42,875 nucleotides of DNA from Alphaproteobacteria bacterium (GTDB lineage Bacteria; Pseudomonadota; Alphaproteobacteria; Micavibrionales; Micavibrionaceae): contig JAMASZ010000014.1 in assembly GCA_023301585.1 (NCBI GenBank), forward strand, positions 1 to 42,875, given 5' to 3'. The notes under the pieces are model-generated. The model did not search any database. It had not been told where the DNA came from and saw only the letters and a program-made list of their open reading frames with translations. The position numbers and the translations under genes were made by a program. Shown one piece after another: positions 41,739 through 42,875 of the stretch. The first letter of the stretch is position 1; every line of letters starts with the position of its first letter.

Positions 41739-42299
41739 TTAGAAGTCTGGTGTCATAGCTGTAGCAGACACAGGCCCAACCGCTGCCTTCACTGCCTTAG
41801 TCTTGACCTTATCCTTCTGCTGTGTAGCTAGCTTGACCAGCTCCGATACATCTACCGCTACATCATGTGCCAACAGTGCAGCAATGGCGTTAACAGCACG
41901 TGTCTGTGCCTGATCTGCATCAAAGGTAGCAGCCTTGGCTTCCTTCTGCTCATGGTCACGGTTAATGATAGCTTCCATCTTGCCTTTCAGTTCGCCTGTC
42001 TTGGCTCGCATCATCTTGAGACGCTTAGGGTTAGCCTTACCCTTGTACTTACCTGCTACGGTCTTGTGACACGCTACAAGAGACAGTAATTGTGCTGTCA
42101 CCCGTACCTTAGTCACGAACTTGGACGCTGTGACTACACGGTTCAAGACATTCAGATCACCTGTATCAAGGTAGTCCAATGCCGAGGTGTAGACATAGTT
42201 GAAGTAGTCCTTAGTGATCTGTTTAATATCACTGCTGTGAAAGAATGTATCAGCCGCTTGATAGTCAACATCATTCATACGCTTTAGTGTAATCTTCAT
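41739..42299 (-). CDS. First early protein, basic, 186 aa (hypothetical)
   Basis: Start chosen at ATG 42299, 8 bases after CAGGA; an ATG at 42305 lies too near that site. Basic and helical: residues ~70-125 with K-G-K-A-N-P-K-R-L-K-M-M-R-A-K-T, then Ala/Gln/Lys-rich repeats, and a C-terminal D-K-V-K-T-K-A-V-K-A-A-V. First gene of a ~19-kb leftward transcript, following a long structured leader. T7-like phages place host-takeover or anti-defence genes at this spot. No family recognised; nucleic-acid binding is suggested by the charge. Confidence 0.68.
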   Translation of the reverse strand: MKITLKRMNDVDYQAADTFFHSSDIKQITKDYFNYVYTSALDYLDTGDLNVLNRVVTASKFVTKVRVTAQLLSLVACHKTVAGKYKGKANPKRLKMMRAKTGELKGKMEAIINRDHEQKEAKAATFDADQAQTRAVNAIAALLAHDVAVDVSELVKLATQQKDKVKTKAVKAAVGPVSATAMTPDF

Positions 42300-42334
42300 A
42301 GCCATAGTCCTGTTGTATCTGATTGATTGATTAA

Positions 42335-42402
42335 GGTTAGTTTGTGGTGCCCTGTATTGAGTCTATCGAAACCCCACCCACACAGGGCACCATCAACTAA
42401 CC
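42335..42402 (-). promoter_or_regulatory. Long imperfect inverted repeat in the leader of the early transcript
   Basis: Two 21-base arms (42335-42355 and 42382-42402) are inverted copies with 19 of 21 matches and a 26-base loop. In the leftward transcript they would form a very stable hairpin ending about 36 bases before the first start codon. There is no T-run, so it is not an ordinary terminator. It may be an RNase III processing site, an RNA stabiliser, an antitermination signal or a DNA-binding dyad. Confidence 0.85.
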
Positions 42403-42426
42403 TGCCATGTAGTACCAGCGGCAGTC

Positions 42427-42446
42427 ATACTGCATGATACTGCATG
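42427..42446. repeat. Tandem 10-bp repeat
   Basis: ATACTGCATG occurs twice back to back with no mismatch. Ten-bp spacing puts both copies on the same DNA face, as in paired operator sites. It lies between the proximal promoter and the long hairpin. Confidence 0.8.
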
Positions 42447-42586
42447 GTAGATTAGTTACCAGACAGTGTGAGCTTACGTGATGCTACTCACTCCCTCACC
42501 TCTCTGGTTAATTCTGTTACCCTCCTACTACTAAGGTGCTGACCTAACACATCCGCATTTACAGATGTAATCATAGTGTCAGTCTT

Positions 42587-42616
42587 ACTATACCTGCCGC
42601 ATGAGCCTAGTACCAA
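42587..42616 (-). promoter_or_regulatory. Proximal leftward sigma70-like promoter (candidate)
   Basis: On the - strand TTGGTA (42611-42616), an 18-bp spacer, then TATAGT (42587-42592). Four of six and five of six matches to the sigma70 consensus. A transcript starting near 42580 would carry the tandem repeat and the long hairpin as its leader. No experiment supports it. Confidence 0.5.
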
Positions 42617-42699
42617 TAGTCATACTATCGGGATTCATACAGGGTATCAACCTATGGGGTTATGGCTTATGATTAACGACCCCGCACCATATGGGGCAA

Positions 42700-42719
42700 A
42701 ACAAGCCACCTTGCGGTGG
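42700..42719 (-). terminator. Candidate leader terminator or attenuator
   Basis: Read leftward: CCACC-GCAA-GGTGG (42706-42719), a 5-bp stem with GNRA tetraloop, followed by CTTGTTTT. It lies about 45 bases after the likely start point of the distal promoter. The stem is short and the T-run interrupted, so partial termination or attenuation is more likely than full stop. Confidence 0.5.
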
Positions 42720-42769
42720 AACTAAAGAGCGGTCAGCAGCAGAACAAGCTGCGCTGATTTGATGTACCT

Positions 42770-42798
42770 ATTATCGGCCTATCTGAACGATAACACAA
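42770..42798 (-). promoter_or_regulatory. Distal leftward sigma70-like promoter (candidate)
   Basis: On the - strand TTGTGT (42793-42798), 17-bp spacer, GATAAT (42770-42775); -10 is five of six. The -35 box touches the inverted repeat at 42794-42823, which would allow a repressor or activator to control it. Confidence 0.45.
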
Positions 42799-42825
42799 GT
42801 GAAACATCGTCACAACACTTGTGAC
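42794..42825. promoter_or_regulatory. Operator-like dyads at the distal promoter
   Basis: CACAAGTG (42794-42801) is repeated inverted as CACTTGTG (42816-42823). Within the same stretch GTCACAA-CAC-TTGTGAC (42809-42825) is a perfect 7-bp palindrome around a 3-base centre. Overlapping symmetric sites beside a -35 box are typical of operators. No matching regulator is recognised in the window. Confidence 0.5.
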
Positions 42826-42875
42826 TGAGTGGATCAACTGGACTAGGTACACATTGGACCCGATAACGGGCCTCC

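Larger units (their letters stand above)
42306..42875. promoter_or_regulatory. Early control region, 570 bp without a convincing gene
   Basis: No coding frame of note on either strand. The region contains two leftward sigma70-like promoters, a candidate leader terminator, a dyad near the distal promoter, a tandem 10-bp repeat and a long hairpin before the first gene. The arrangement fits an early promoter block. No tRNA or other known RNA is recognised. Confidence 0.7.

Noticed and set aside
42488-42574. A 28-codon leftward frame starting just after the proximal promoter
   Set aside because: No ribosome binding site, only a few bases of leader, and a length expected by chance. It might be a leader peptide but nothing supports it.
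1-42875. tRNA genes, CRISPR arrays, insertion sequences, integrase or attachment sites
   Set aside because: I scanned for cloverleaf-like sequence, regularly spaced repeats, transposase or recombinase motifs and saw none. The phage appears strictly lytic on this evidence, but a missing part of the genome could hold such genes.

Overview
This window is a large part of the genome of a short-tailed (podovirus-type) double-stranded DNA bacteriophage. The head and tail genes have a T7-like order: terminase, portal, scaffold, capsid, two tail tubular proteins, internal virion proteins, tail fibre or depolymerase. The replication genes are T7-like in kind: gp4-like primase-helicase, gp5-like family A DNA polymerase, gp6-like exonuclease. 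No phage RNA polymerase, DNA ligase or recognisable small terminase subunit is visible, so transcription probably relies on the host RNA polymerase. Three virion proteins look like polysaccharide-active or receptor-binding proteins: a beta-helix tailspike, a PL14-like lyase and a GH16-like hydrolase. This suggests a host coated with algal-type or capsular polysaccharide, probably a marine Gram-negative bacterium. The host is an inference.

Layout: positions 1-23366 are read rightward and hold the late virion genes. These are a tailspike cut by the window edge, a coiled-coil tail protein, a PL14-like protein, terminase large subunit, portal, scaffold, a free-standing endonuclease VII-like gene, major capsid protein, a small head protein, a terminator, tail tubular A, a 116-aa protein overlapping it out of frame, tail tubular B, three internal virion or ejection-type proteins (155, 1754 and 681 aa), a GH16-like tail protein and two small proteins. 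Positions 23367-23478 hold hairpins at a convergent junction. Positions 23479-42305 are one long leftward array of about 40 genes, most of them coupled by 1-14 bp overlaps (often ATGA or TAATG). In order of transcription it holds: small early and membrane proteins; a peptide/amide-bond synthesis module (two glutamine-synthetase-fold amidoligases, a class II glutamine amidotransferase-like protein, an ATP-grasp ligase, a gamma-glutamylcyclotransferase-like protein and unknown partners); primase-helicase; an M15 endolysin; an HNH-like gene that contains a second, holin-like reading frame; DNA polymerase; a probable ssDNA-binding protein; 5'-3' exonuclease; a RuvC-like resolvase; a metallophosphoesterase; a dNTP pyrophosphohydrolase-like protein; and an exported small protein. 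Positions 42306-42875 form a non-coding control region with leftward promoters, dyads, a short leader with a possible terminator and a long hairpin.

The most unusual parts are the amidoligase, ATP-grasp, amidotransferase and cyclotransferase module (34425-39978), which looks like a complete pathway for making or attaching a non-ribosomal amide or peptide bond during infection; the holin-like frame nested in the HNH gene; and the two different sugar-polymer enzymes built into the virion gene block. The window is probably not a full circular genome. The first gene is cut, and joining the two ends would put a stop codon just before it.
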